A stretch of DNA of 64,000 nt from Pseudanabaena sp. Chao 1811 (GCF_027942295.1 NZ_CP101416.1:2582001-2646000), one strand, 5' to 3'. Positions 8,142 through 16,735 are shown, numbered from the stretch's first letter. Numbers and translations are program-made. The notes: generated by a model not told the origin, from the sequence alone.

Positions 8142-8168
8142 AAAAAGGCTCGCTTAGCGAGCCTTTTT
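8142..8168 (-). terminator. Second, perfect copy of the hairpin; terminator of cyanophycinase
   Basis: A perfect hairpin (aaaaaggctcgc / gcgagccttttt, loop TTA) overlaps the stop of the minus-strand cyanophycinase gene. It has T-runs on both strands and so works in both directions. Confidence 0.8.
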
Positions 8169-9124
8169 TATACAGAAGGACTGATCGGAATCCGTTTGAG
8201 TAAATGGTATTTACAACCTGCGGCGAGAATATGTACTCGTAGGTTGTGAATGGTTAATGGTGCTGAACCACTGACCCAGAGCTGATTGCTATAGGAGATT
8301 TCCCCTGGGTCAATAACGGTGACAGTGCCACGTCCTAAAACTCTCATAACATTATTCGGCTCAAAAATGGCGACCGTATCTTCGTCAATGCCAATACCAA
8401 TGCGGTCAGGATGAGCCGCGATCGCTGTCATGAGACGTGCCATGCGATTACGGTTATGGAAATGCTGATCGACGACAATTTCAGGCAGGATATTCAAACC
8501 CGTACTCATATTGACCAGTTCCTTATGGGGAGACTCACCACTACTACCACCTGAAATCATGTGGTAGCCCATAGCTGCGGCTCCTGCACTTGTCCCAGCG
8601 AGAACTAACTTTTGTTCAGTGATGCGCTTGGCGATCGTGATTGCAAATGGGGTATCGGCGATCAGACCACAAAGACGTAGTTGGTCGCCGCCAGTCATGA
8701 ATATGCCTGTAAAACGATCTACGAGGGCTTCGGCATCGGGGTAATCATAGTGAGGACGCTCACGAATATCTAACACCTCAACTACTTTTGCGCCAAGATC
8801 GGTAAAAATATCGTGATAAATTCTGCCAATAATATCTGGTTCTCTGGAGGCACATGGAATTATGGCAATTCGAGCTTGGGAGCCGCCAGAACTTTCTACA
8901 AAGGCTTTGAGAATCTTGCGGTCTTGGACTTTATCCTCTCCACCACCAATTACCATTACCGCCGACTTAATAATTTGAGTCATGCCCCTATCTATTGCCA
9001 CATCTTCATCTAAGTTCAGCATATTAGCAGATTGGCTAACAAATTGTTTTAGGCGATCAATTGGGCTAACACTTTGACTCATTTTGTTTTTTGCTGACTC
9101 CCCAATGGTTTGGATGACCTCCAT
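8168..9124 (-). CDS. cphB: Cyanophycinase
   Basis: This serine-type exopeptidase of the S51 family cleaves cyanophycin (multi-L-arginyl-poly-L-aspartate) into Asp-Arg dipeptides. Seen here: AVMVIGGGEDK (residues 55-65), IFMTGGDQLRL, the nucleophile elbow GTSAGA with Ser179, and the basic/histidine segment DQHFHNRNRMARL. The family core is about 270 residues; this protein has an extra ~45 residues at the N-terminus, so a later start (for example the Met at 9082) is possible. No cyanophycin synthetase gene (cphA), its usual neighbour, lies next to it. Convergent with the stomatin-like gene across a shared terminator. Confidence 0.93.
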   Translation of the reverse strand: MEVIQTIGESAKNKMSQSVSPIDRLKQFVSQSANMLNLDEDVAIDRGMTQIIKSAVMVIGGGEDKVQDRKILKAFVESSGGSQARIAIIPCASREPDIIGRIYHDIFTDLGAKVVEVLDIRERPHYDYPDAEALVDRFTGIFMTGGDQLRLCGLIADTPFAITIAKRITEQKLVLAGTSAGAAAMGYHMISGGSSGESPHKELVNMSTGLNILPEIVVDQHFHNRNRMARLMTAIAAHPDRIGIGIDEDTVAIFEPNNVMRVLGRGTVTVIDPGEISYSNQLWVSGSAPLTIHNLRVHILAAGCKYHLLKRIPISPSV

Positions 9125-9193
9125 TGATGCGCTTACATGGCTAGCGAAAAGCTATACACAATCTAAATTGTATAACTTTACGTTGTATTTCTC

Positions 9194-9224
9194 AAAAAAA
9201 AGAGCGCTTTGCGCTCTTTTTTTT
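9194..9224 (-). terminator. Rho-independent terminator
   Basis: A8-gagcgc / gcgctc-T8 with a TTT loop, immediately after the stop of the DUF4327-like gene. Confidence 0.85.
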
Positions 9225-9227
9225 GCC

Positions 9228-9449
9228 TTAATCACTTTGCCAACATTCACGACTTAATAAATCACAAATGCGATCGCGCAATAGGTAATGATTTTCTTCT
9301 AATTCTCGTTCGATTTGACACCATTCGCGATCGCGGAAGAAGCTACAGAGGGTATGAATTGGCTGACTGCGTGTGAGTCTGCCACTTTCAAGTAAATGTC
9401 TTGCTTCGTCTTGAATAGCGCCAATTGAATAATAAAGTGAGTGCAACAT
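9228..9449 (-). CDS. DUF4327-family small protein
   Basis: This 73-residue soluble protein shows the conserved pattern I associate with the cyanobacterial family DUF4327: SIGAIQDEARHLLESGRLTR, then PIHTLCSFF and REWCQIERELEENHYLLRDR. No function is established for the family. A single gene on the minus strand with its own terminator; it lies upstream of cyanophycinase on the same strand, but the strong terminator separates them. Family assignment is from memory of the motif order. Confidence 0.7.
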   Translation of the reverse strand: MLHSLYYSIGAIQDEARHLLESGRLTRSQPIHTLCSFFRDREWCQIERELEENHYLLRDRICDLLSRECWQSD

Positions 9450-9656
9450 AACCAGACTCTCTATGTAGGTTTTTGCTTAACATGTCAATGATTTACTCAA
9501 TGACTAAAACTTATGGAGCAATAATTTGTGTCTGTGTAGAAGAATACAAACTGTGATTATCTTCCCATGTGATTTTCAACACTTCATAAAATTAAATGAA
9601 ACTCAAGATAAAAAAATATTTCTTAAATTTCGGGTTCCTATGCAAAATGTAGCAAA

Positions 9657-10613
9657 TTATACTTTTTGGACAAAGGTTTTACCTAATATTCCTTGAGGAC
9701 GTACCAGTAAAACGATGAATAGTAGGGCAAAGGCAACGGCATCTTTGTAAGCTGATTGCTCGGATGGGACAAAGGACTCGGCAAGCCCCAAAACTACGCC
9801 GCCCACAACGGCTCCAGGGATATTGCCTAACCCTCCAAGAACGATCACCGCTAAACCTTTTAGCCCAAAGCCAATGCCAAAATAGGGGCCTGCAATACTG
9901 ACACTAGAGCCAACAAGTGTTCCTGCGAGTCCACCAAGGAAACCCGACACAAAAAAAGTAAGCAGAATAAAAAAGTCCGTATTGATTCCTAACAGGCTGG
10001 CAGTGGTGGCATCTTCGGCGACAGCTTTCATCGCTTTGCCAAGTTTTGTGAAATTAATTGCGTAGGTGAGGATTGCTAAAATGACACCCGATACGCCAAA
10101 GATGACTATTTGAACGGTGCGAATGGCGATCGGCTTGTCGATAGAGCCGAAGTTGATGGCAGATGGTAGGTTGCCATAAATATTTGCGGGGAAATTATAG
10201 CTCTCTGCACCGACTAGATATTGAATGATATTCACGATCGCAACGGCTACACCCAAACTAGAAACTAAGGTGAGTAAGGGATCGGCTTTGCGATCGCGCA
10301 ATGGTCGGAAAGCAATGCGTTCGATTAGGACGCTGACCCCACCCGCCATCACACTGCTGACAAAAATGGCAACAAAAAATGGTAAATGCAATTCTTTGGG
10401 TAGAGATAGATTTGCTAATATGCCGTTGAATCCAAATGCTCCACCACAGAGGATATAGGTAAAATATGCGCCAAGGGTAAATACTGCGCCATGGGCAAAG
10501 TTAATGATTCCTAAAATCGAGAATACTAGGGTGTAGCCGAGGGCAAAAATTGCGTAAACACTACCAATCGATAAGCCGTTTAAAAACTGCTGCAAAACTA
10601 CGGAAAAGTCCAT
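9657..10613 (-). CDS. Branched-chain/neutral amino-acid ABC transporter permease (LivH/NatD type)
   Basis: This 318-residue inner-membrane protein of the LivH family has about eight hydrophobic helices. Diagnostic segments are NGLSIGSVYAIFALGYTLVF, INFAHGAVFTLGAY near the N-terminus, the EAA-like loop GKAMKAVAEDATTASLLGIN, and GLKGLAVIVLGGLGNIPGA near the C-terminus. In cyanobacteria this subunit belongs to the N-I neutral/branched-chain amino-acid system (NatD) or a related high-affinity importer. No binding protein, LivM-type permease or ATPase genes lie beside it, so the complex must be encoded elsewhere, as is usual for dispersed cyanobacterial nat genes. Confidence 0.88.
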   Translation of the reverse strand: MDFSVVLQQFLNGLSIGSVYAIFALGYTLVFSILGIINFAHGAVFTLGAYFTYILCGGAFGFNGILANLSLPKELHLPFFVAIFVSSVMAGGVSVLIERIAFRPLRDRKADPLLTLVSSLGVAVAIVNIIQYLVGAESYNFPANIYGNLPSAINFGSIDKPIAIRTVQIVIFGVSGVILAILTYAINFTKLGKAMKAVAEDATTASLLGINTDFFILLTFFVSGFLGGLAGTLVGSSVSIAGPYFGIGFGLKGLAVIVLGGLGNIPGAVVGGVVLGLAESFVPSEQSAYKDAVAFALLFIVLLVRPQGILGKTFVQKV

Positions 10614-10730
10614 ATATGAGATACGTTATCTCTAGAATTAAAAGCAAATGCTCCAAAGATTATATAGCGAGTGAACCCAGAGATTTAGAAGGGGGAAGCT
10701 ATGCGCCCAGCTAATTACTTGTGACTTGAT

Positions 10731-11480
10731 ATGACTTTTATGAGCTTTTTTAGAAATTCGCTTACAGCTCTTGCCATTGCTGTTATGAGTACGACGATTT
10801 CTATGACAATTACACCTGCAACATCGGCAATCTCTACCCTTAAACGTCCTCATGCCAAGCAAAATATAGAGCAGAATCTCATTGCTACAAGTGGCACTTC
10901 TCAAGTAATTGAATTGCCCGATACAGGGGTACAAAATGATAGCTGGAGTTGTGGTCCTAACTCGGCGGCGCGGGTATTGCGCTATTACGGTCATGATGTG
11001 GACTATGCAATGGTGCGATCGGCTACGGATAAAAAGTTGTTTTTGCCGCAAAAGTTTCGGAATCCCTTTACTAATCAATGGATTGAAGTCAGAACTGGCA
11101 CGCCTCCATTAACTTTGCAGCAGGTGATGCAACGCTGGGAAGGCAATCGTGTCAAGAAATCACCACAGACAAGTTTTAATCGTTTGATTAATTTAGTGCG
11201 TTCAGGCAAACCTTCGATCGCTTTAGTTAGAGTTGGCAGTTTCAAAATTCCCTATATCGGTTCAATTCCCTATTTGCATTGGATTGCTGTGACGGGAGCC
11301 GATCCAGTGCGCCAACAAATTTACTACACCGATACTAATAGCCAAATGTATTCGCTATCTTACAAAGATTTTCAGACCCGCTGGAATTTAGGTTTAGATC
11401 AAGATGTAAGTGCTGCGATCGCCAATATCCTCAAAAGCAATGGTGTGGAACCTAGAACCATTGTTTGGGTAGACCGTTAA
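10731..11480 (+). CDS. Secreted C39-like papain-fold cysteine peptidase
   Basis: This 249-residue protein has a signal peptide (hydrophobic residues 9-32, cleavage likely near ATSA). The domain carries the C39-like triad layout: Cys74 in SWSCGPNSAARVLRYYG, His183 in YLHWIAVTG and Asp201 in YYTDTNSQ. The double-glycine peptidases of bacteriocin exporters share this fold, but here there is no ABC transporter fusion, so it is a free extracytoplasmic enzyme of unknown substrate. Divergent from the LivH-type permease gene. Confidence 0.75.
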   Translation: MTFMSFFRNSLTALAIAVMSTTISMTITPATSAISTLKRPHAKQNIEQNLIATSGTSQVIELPDTGVQNDSWSCGPNSAARVLRYYGHDVDYAMVRSATDKKLFLPQKFRNPFTNQWIEVRTGTPPLTLQQVMQRWEGNRVKKSPQTSFNRLINLVRSGKPSIALVRVGSFKIPYIGSIPYLHWIAVTGADPVRQQIYYTDTNSQMYSLSYKDFQTRWNLGLDQDVSAAIANILKSNGVEPRTIVWVDR

Positions 11481-11551
11481 CAAAGCAGGACAAAGCACTG
11501 TAAGATAACAACTACACATCGGGGCATCCCAACTATGCCTGACTTTTTGCC

Positions 11552-12313
11552 ATGACGATCGCCATGACACGCAATGACGACTTAACAATTTTAGATATTG
11601 AAGCATCTCCATTGAGTCCTTTGGATTTGCCACCCGAAGAGGAAATGCCTCTTCCTGATCCTGATGAAATGTTAGCGCTCCTCAATTCCGAGATTATCCT
11701 TGAGCGGATGCAGGCGGCTAGAGCTTTTTGTGAACTAGAGGATGAGCGAGCCATCCCCCGCTTAATTGAGCTACTACAAGATGAATGTCCTTTGGTGCGA
11801 GTAAGTGTTGCCTATGCCCTTGGGCGTAACAAAAGTGATCAAGCGATCGCGCCACTAATTAGTCAACTGAACCAAGATTGGAATGGTTATGTTCGCAAAG
11901 GTATTGTCTGGGCTTTAGGAACCTGTCGGGCAGCATTGGGCTTACAACCACTGATTTCGGCGCTCAAATATGACATTACCGCAGTGCGTCTGTGGGCGGC
12001 GAGCGCATTGGGACAACTAGGTGATCTTGAAGCGATCGAGCCTTTGGTAGAAGCTTTAACTAAAGATGCGGTTTCTGCTGTCCGTGGTAACTGTGCATGG
12101 TCGCTGGGTAAGCTGATTGTCCAGAAGCGCCGTGAATTTGATACCCAAGATGAAATTTATCATGATGCTGTAGATGCGTTAATTTATGCGCTCGATGACG
12201 ATGACCTCAGTGTGCAGACCGATGCAAGGAATGCATTGCGGAAACTTGGCGATCCGAGAGGCTTAAAAGTACTTGATCGGATCGAAATGGATCAAGGATA
12301 TTGTGAATTCTAA
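11552..12313 (+). CDS. HEAT-repeat protein (PBS-lyase HEAT-like)
   Basis: This 253-residue protein has an acidic Pro-rich N-terminus (residues 14-40). Five or so HEAT-like repeats of about 31 residues follow: ERAIPRLIELLQDECPLVRV, QAIAPLISQLNQDWNGYVRK, GLQPLISALKYDITAVRLWA, EAIEPLVEALTKDAVSAVRG and a final DALIYALDDDDLSVQTDARN. The repeats resemble those of phycobilisome lyases (CpcE) and NblB, but the protein lacks partners nearby that would fix such a role. ATG at 11552 is followed by a second ATG at 11567; either could be the start. Confidence 0.8.
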   Translation: MTIAMTRNDDLTILDIEASPLSPLDLPPEEEMPLPDPDEMLALLNSEIILERMQAARAFCELEDERAIPRLIELLQDECPLVRVSVAYALGRNKSDQAIAPLISQLNQDWNGYVRKGIVWALGTCRAALGLQPLISALKYDITAVRLWAASALGQLGDLEAIEPLVEALTKDAVSAVRGNCAWSLGKLIVQKRREFDTQDEIYHDAVDALIYALDDDDLSVQTDARNALRKLGDPRGLKVLDRIEMDQGYCEF

Positions 12314-12425
12314 AAATCCAAATTTATTAGCTGCATTTCCCACATTTAATAAATTTGCAAGAAATGCTTTGACAATATCGTGATCGCTGCTATAGTTAAT
12401 AACTGCGTAACCTTAATAAGCAATT

Positions 12426-12496
12426 GCGAATGTAGTTTAGTGGTAAAACCTCTGCCTTCCAAGCAGATGTTGCGGGTTCGATTCCCGCCATTCGCT
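12426..12496 (+). tRNA. tRNA-Gly(TCC)
   Basis: The full cloverleaf is 71 bases. The acceptor stem gcgaatg/cattcgc is followed by discriminator T. The anticodon stem tctgc/gcaga encloses the loop CTTCCAA (anticodon TCC), and the T-arm is gcggg-TTCGATT-cccgc. CCA is not encoded. Confidence 0.95.
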
Positions 12497-12504
12497 TAAT
12501 CAAC

Positions 12505-12539
12505 AAAAAAAGAGACTCGCTTTGCGAGTCTCTTTTTTT
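12505..12539 (+). terminator. Bidirectional terminator after tRNA-Gly
   Basis: A7-gagactcgc / gcgagtctc-T7 with a TTT loop. It ends the tRNA transcript and, on the other strand, the tcdA gene whose stop abuts it. Confidence 0.85.
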
Positions 12540-13252
12540 TAAGTTAGATCACGAATTACGATACTTGCCATATTGATCCCAAACAGAGCAGGAATGTAGG
12601 AAATAGTGCCGTAGTAAGAGCGCTTGAAATTACTGCCATCCGTTAATTGCAAAGAATCTCGATTCACCAATTCCTCAGAATAAACCGCAGTAATATTTGC
12701 CTTGTCAAAACCCTTACGGCGTAGCCCTTTTCGTACCTTATAGGCAAAGCGACAACAATCCGTTTCAAAAATTGGTGCGATGCGTACCTTTTGGGGATCA
12801 ACACGACCGCCAGCCCCCATACTACTTGCCACTTTTACGCCATTGGTGACGGCTGCCCCAAGGAAATAAAGCTTTGGTTGCAAACTATCGATGCAGTCAA
12901 GCACCCAGTCAAACTTAGTTGTCACTAGCTCCATCATTAGGTCAGGTGTGAGAAATTCCTTGATCGCAGTTAACTGAATTTCGGGATTAATGTCATACAT
13001 TCGCGTTGCCATCACATCTGCCTTATGGACATCGACAGTGCTATTGAGTGCCACAATCTGACGGTTTTTGTTAGAAGGATCAACGCGATCGCCATCAACG
13101 ATCGTCATTCGTCCAATCCCTGCACGGCATAAAAATTCCGCAGCAAAACTACCAACACCACCCATACCCACAACTAACACATTTGCCTGTTTGAGCTTGT
13201 TGAGTCCATCGGAACCAATCAGTAATTCTGTACGTTGCAACCAATCCGTCAT
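12539..13252 (-). CDS. tcdA: tRNA threonylcarbamoyladenosine dehydratase (TcdA/CsdL, ThiF family)
   Basis: An E1-like enzyme that cyclises t6A37 of tRNA to ct6A with ATP. The ThiF/MoeB nucleotide-binding loop is seen as ANVLVVGMGGVGSFAAEFLCRAGIG, then VDGDRVDPSNKNRQ and the adenylation-site region DWVLDCIDSLQPK. The family-typical middle RKGLRRKG and the C-terminal SYIPALFGINMAS follow. Start chosen at ATG 13252 (MTDWLQRTELLIG), which matches the family N-terminus; the longer frame adds an implausible MYIFIFI leader. 237 residues, slightly short of the ~250-270 of enterobacterial TcdA. Confidence 0.88.
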   Translation of the reverse strand: MTDWLQRTELLIGSDGLNKLKQANVLVVGMGGVGSFAAEFLCRAGIGRMTIVDGDRVDPSNKNRQIVALNSTVDVHKADVMATRMYDINPEIQLTAIKEFLTPDLMMELVTTKFDWVLDCIDSLQPKLYFLGAAVTNGVKVASSMGAGGRVDPQKVRIAPIFETDCCRFAYKVRKGLRRKGFDKANITAVYSEELVNRDSLQLTDGSNFKRSYYGTISYIPALFGINMASIVIRDLT

Positions 13253-13328
13253 GATAAAAATGAATATATACAACTAGGATAAATATTTAGAAGTGCTTTG
13301 TGCTTGCTAATATTTGCAGAAACAGATT

Positions 13329-13712
13329 ATGACATTACCTTCTCATGCTGCATTAACCAAAGCAGAATTGCTAGACCGCTACGCAAAAGGCGATCGCAAC
13401 TTTGAGCAAACCCATTTACATGATATCGATATGCAGGGGGTTGCACTCCACGGTATAGACCTCAGTGAATCCATCTTGACCCACGTTAACTTAAGTGGCG
13501 CTGATCTGCGTGGAGCCGATCTTGCTTGGGCGGATCTCAGTCGCGCTAATCTGGAAAAAGCAGATTTACGGGGCGCTATTTTGACAAGGGCTGACCTTAG
13601 CCGTGCTAATTTACAAGGTGCAAATCTCCTAAAGGCTGATCTGAGTTTAACTAAACTCGAACACACAAAATTTAGTGGGGCAGTTATGCCCGATGGCTCG
13701 ATTCATGAATGA
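13329..13712 (+). CDS. Pentapeptide-repeat protein
   Basis: This protein of about 127 residues has an N-terminal helical stretch (KAELLDRYAKGDRNFEQ) followed by roughly 14 pentapeptide repeats of A(D/N)Lxx form, for example SGADLRGADLAWADLSRANL. These fold into a right-handed quadrilateral beta-helix. No membrane segment or effector domain is fused. Small solo proteins of this kind are common in cyanobacteria; some mimic DNA or act as scaffolds, but nothing here decides which. ATG 13329 is preferred over an upstream TTG at 13314. Confidence 0.85.
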   Translation: MTLPSHAALTKAELLDRYAKGDRNFEQTHLHDIDMQGVALHGIDLSESILTHVNLSGADLRGADLAWADLSRANLEKADLRGAILTRADLSRANLQGANLLKADLSLTKLEHTKFSGAVMPDGSIHE

Positions 13713-13756
13713 AAAAAGAATTTTCACCGTCTTAGACGATGAAAATTCTTTTTTTT
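13712..13756 (+). terminator. Rho-independent terminator
   Basis: A long hairpin (aaaaaagaattttca...tgaaaattctttttt, interior gtc-TTA-gac) starts at the pentapeptide stop codon and ends in T8. Confidence 0.8.
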
Positions 13757-13775
13757 ATTGATAGCAATGGGTAAA

Positions 13776-14351
13776 TTACTTTAATTTCTTCTTGATAAAA
13801 TCTACTAGCTGCTGGAATTGTTTCTGCTGTGATAACAACTGGTGCTCTAAATTTTTCTGCTTAGCTTCTAGCTCTTCAATTCGTTTAACTAGTCCCTCAT
13901 CTGCTCTGTCTGAAGTAGAGGCATCCGTTGTGACTGCTCCAGGAGAAATAACTGAAGCTGGAGGACGTTTTTGAGCTAAGACCATTGCCCGTTTGATCGC
14001 TGTAATCAGTTCTTTCTGCTCAAAGGGCTTTTCAATGAATACGAGATATTTATCTTCAAAGGGTTCCGCAATCTTACTCGTTACTTCTTCCTTACGACCA
14101 GACATCAAAACTAAAGGAATACGGCTTAGCTCTGGACTTTGCTGCAAAGCTTCATAAACCTCAAAGCCACTCATCCGAGGCAGTAAAAAATCTAGCATGA
14201 TCATCCAAGGCTGCTGCTGCTGAATCATCTCCAGCCCTTTGATGCCGTCGGCTGCCTCTAGTACCTCAAAATTTGCTGGCGGGAGCATATCACGTACCAT
14301 GTTACGGATTACGCGACTATCATCAATCACTAGTATCTTGTGAGCTGCCAC
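13776..14351 (-). CDS. Response regulator with receiver domain and C-terminal coiled coil
   Basis: This 191-residue protein has a CheY-like receiver at residues 4-125 (KILVIDDSRVIRNMV, phospho-acceptor Asp54 in MIMLDFLLPRMSG, Ser/Thr in LVLMSGRKEE, Lys in VFIEKPFE). After a Ser/Thr-rich linker comes a coiled coil (about 153-185: RIEELEAKQKNLEHQLLSQQ). No DNA-binding output domain, so signalling is probably by dimerisation or protein contact. Similar PilG/PixG-like receivers act in cyanobacterial phototaxis or kinase arrays, but no kinase gene is adjacent. Confidence 0.85.
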   Translation of the reverse strand: MAAHKILVIDDSRVIRNMVRDMLPPANFEVLEAADGIKGLEMIQQQQPWMIMLDFLLPRMSGFEVYEALQQSPELSRIPLVLMSGRKEEVTSKIAEPFEDKYLVFIEKPFEQKELITAIKRAMVLAQKRPPASVISPGAVTTDASTSDRADEGLVKRIEELEAKQKNLEHQLLSQQKQFQQLVDFIKKKLK

Positions 14352-14879
14352 TGCTGATAACCCCTCAGTTGGTTTGGTGTATGGACATATAGATTAGTTA
14401 GCTAGTTCCCTTAGTTATTACATTGCTGTCTCTGCAAGAATAGCTGCTTCTATAAAAATAATGATCGCAAGCCTTTGTTTATAAGGTAAAAGCACCAGAT
14501 CAATAAAAGCTTACTAGTTTTTTGATAAATTTCGCTCATGATACCCCATGAGTAGAAAATTCCAACTACGGATTGTAAATCGTTAATGAGATTTTGAAAC
14601 CCGCAATAATGTAGCATAAAGCGCTTTGTGCTGAATATTAAAAAAAGAGAGAGGTGTTGTTCTAATTATGCGCAGCTACTTATATTGTCTCTATAGAAAT
14701 CCTAAATGGTTTGTGGAAACACACCCCGAAGGGGTGTGTTTCCACAAACCTAAAAATCTACAAATGATTTAGGACTGCTATATCTTAGGAAGACAATTGA
14801 GATTGCAGCTATTGCTGATGTTGATCCCTTGACTAGATCTGTATAATCTCAATGACAAAAGATCGGACATGGTTGACCT
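14352..14879. other. Intergenic region with one 91-bp repeat element
   Basis: This 528-base AT-rich spacer separates two divergently placed genes (the response regulator and ftsE). Apart from the repeat element at 14692-14782 I see no ORF with coding character or tRNA. It must hold the promoters of both flanking genes. Confidence 0.6.
14692..14782 (+). mobile_element. 91-bp palindromic MITE-like element, copy 1
   Basis: The ends form an imperfect terminal inverted repeat (tatagaaatcctaaat vs reverse complement tatagcagtcctaaat). Inside lies a long perfect hairpin (ggtttgtggaaacacacccc ... ggggtgtgtttccacaaacc). The same element occurs at 44152-44242 (inverted) and 47897-47987, each exactly 91 bp. 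No coding capacity. Confidence 0.8.
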
Positions 14880-15662
14880 ATGTCCAACTTTTTAAGAACA
14901 AAAAAGCGATCGCCCATGCTAAAACTGCCAACCAAGCCAAATTCCACATCAACTAACGAAAATCCAAATCGTACTCCCGATGCCAATGCTCCGAATAAGA
15001 AAAAGTCGGTGATCGTTAAATTAGAAAATGTTCGTAAGACCTATGCTAATGGTGCTGTGGGCTTACGGGATGTGAATATTGAACTTTATCAAGGGGATTT
15101 TAAATTTATTACAGGTCACTCAGGATCGGGTAAATCCACCCTACTAAAGTTGCTCTATGGAGCTGAGCAAGCCACAGATGGCGAAGTATTTGTCAATGGG
15201 TTTAATCTGAATGGTTTAAAAGGAAATAATCTGGCGATGTTACGCCGCAAGATTGGGATCGTCTTTCAAGATTACAAACTTGTCCCTAAGCGAACTGTTT
15301 CCGAAAATGTTGCCTTTGTGCTGATGGCACAGGGCTATACATATAAGGAAATCCAACGTCGTGTCCAGCCAGCCTTAAAAATGGTGGGTTTATCACACAA
15401 AGCTAATTGTTTTCCTGAAGAACTCTCTGGAGGAGAGCAGCAGAGGACAAGTATTGCCAGAGCGATCGTGAATACGCCCCCACTAGTACTTGCCGATGAA
15501 CCGACGGGAAATCTCGACCCTGATAATGCATGGCAGGTGATTAAAATCTTAAAAAAGCTAAATTCCTTTGGGGTAACGGTGCTATTGACTACGCATGATG
15601 AACAGTTAGTTAGAGCTGCTAATCATCCTGTATTGCATTTGCAAAATGGTTATATTGTGTAG
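14880..15662 (+). CDS. ftsE: Cell-division ATP-binding protein FtsE
   Basis: This 260-residue ABC ATPase pairs with FtsX to regulate septal peptidoglycan hydrolysis. Motifs: Walker A GHSGSGKS (79-86), Q-loop VFQDYKLVP, signature LSGGEQQR, Walker B LVLADEP and switch His in LLTTHDE. FtsE is usually about 220 residues; the extra length is a ~42-residue basic, low-complexity N-terminus (KLPTKPNSTSTNENPNRTPD) ahead of the VIVKLENVRK core. An internal ATG at 14916 would shorten this only partly. ftsX follows after 66 bases, the standard gene order. In this window the three amidase genes at 58-63 kb are possible downstream targets of the FtsEX pathway. Confidence 0.92.
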   Translation: MSNFLRTKKRSPMLKLPTKPNSTSTNENPNRTPDANAPNKKKSVIVKLENVRKTYANGAVGLRDVNIELYQGDFKFITGHSGSGKSTLLKLLYGAEQATDGEVFVNGFNLNGLKGNNLAMLRRKIGIVFQDYKLVPKRTVSENVAFVLMAQGYTYKEIQRRVQPALKMVGLSHKANCFPEELSGGEQQRTSIARAIVNTPPLVLADEPTGNLDPDNAWQVIKILKKLNSFGVTVLLTTHDEQLVRAANHPVLHLQNGYIV

Positions 15663-15728
15663 TTTTTGGCTATTAGCTGTTGGCTATTAGCTTTTAGCTT
15701 TGGTAATTGGTGATTGGTGATTAATTAG

Positions 15729-16655
15729 GTGTTAGTTATGGTGCAGGGAGTTGTTCGCTTTTTTACGAAGATTGATTATTTGCTGCGGGAGACTTTTTTA
15801 GGTTTGCGGCGTGGCGGTTGGATGAACTGGGCTGCTGTTAGTACGGTAGCGGTATTGTTATTTTTGTTTGGAGCAAGCTTACAAATTTCTTGGCAGTTAG
15901 AAAATGTACTAGGTCAGCTTGGTAGCCAATTAGAAATATCGGTGTATCTTGATGAAAATACGGTTGGTGAGTCGATGCAGTCGCGCTTGCTCCTTGTTGA
16001 TGGTGTGGCTTCAGCAAGGCTCATTCCTAAAGAAGACGCATGGCAAAATTTGATGAAGGATCTCGGTAAAACTGATCTCACTCAAGCAACCCAACAACTT
16101 GGTGGTAATCCTTTAGTGGATGAGTTTAAGGTGCGGGCAGTATCGAGCGATCGCGTGCCTGATATTGCTAAGCGTATTTCTGGCTTAAAGGGAATTAATG
16201 AGGTGTGGTACACCAATGAGGTCGTAGAGAGAATTGGGCAGTTACGCCGTGCTGTAAGTAATAGTAGTGTGGCAATCGTGGCAATTTTTACGGTAATTGC
16301 GATCGCGGTAATTACAACCACTATTCGCCTCATTGTATTAGCGCGACGACGCGAAATTGAAGTCATGCAGTTAGTCGGGGCAACTGCTACATGGATTTAT
16401 TTCCCATTTGTGTTGCAGGGAGTTGTGTTTGGCGTTACAGGTGCGGCTACTGCCTATGTGATGCTGATGCTAAGTATCAATCTATTAGGCGATGCGATCG
16501 TCAATCAGCCAGAATTAATCAAATCTCTCACTTTAGGTTTAACTACCGATCTGAGAGTGCAACTACTTCTACCTGCGGTATTAGTTGTTTTTGGCTCAGT
16601 AATTGGAGTATTGGGTAGTTTGCTAGCAGTTCGCCGATTTTCTTTTAATTCCTAA
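15729..16655 (+). CDS. ftsX: Cell-division membrane protein FtsX
   Basis: This 308-residue protein has the FtsX topology: cytoplasmic N-terminus, TM1 (WAAVSTVAVLLFLFGASLQI), and an extracytoplasmic loop of about 120 residues (LEISVYLDENTVGESMQSRL ... LPxx-like region RISGLKGINEVWY). Three more helices follow, with ITTTIRLIVLARRREIEVMQLVGAT at the coupling loop. It transmits FtsE ATP hydrolysis across the membrane to peptidoglycan hydrolases. Directly downstream of ftsE on the same strand; the 66-base spacer is a short direct-repeat filler (ttggctattagc twice, attggtgatt twice). Start by ATG 15729 or the Met at 15738. Confidence 0.92.
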   Translation: MLVMVQGVVRFFTKIDYLLRETFLGLRRGGWMNWAAVSTVAVLLFLFGASLQISWQLENVLGQLGSQLEISVYLDENTVGESMQSRLLLVDGVASARLIPKEDAWQNLMKDLGKTDLTQATQQLGGNPLVDEFKVRAVSSDRVPDIAKRISGLKGINEVWYTNEVVERIGQLRRAVSNSSVAIVAIFTVIAIAVITTTIRLIVLARRREIEVMQLVGATATWIYFPFVLQGVVFGVTGAATAYVMLMLSINLLGDAIVNQPELIKSLTLGLTTDLRVQLLLPAVLVVFGSVIGVLGSLLAVRRFSFNS

Positions 16656-16735
16656 AGCCTTGAGCAAGATGTGTGCCGATCTCTTTGGCAGATAGACATC
16701 TTGTTTGTCTAAGTAGCTCGCCATAGTTATAAACG

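Noticed and set aside
10638-11078. 146-residue minus-strand ORF opposite the C39-like gene
   Set aside because: Cys/Ser/Arg-rich shadow frame; the plus-strand frame has a signal peptide and catalytic motifs.
15663-15728. Short direct repeats between ftsE and ftsX (ttggctattagc, attggtgatt)
   Set aside because: A 66-base filler of short repeated words, too few and too irregular for a CRISPR array or functional tandem repeat; noted only in the ftsX entry.
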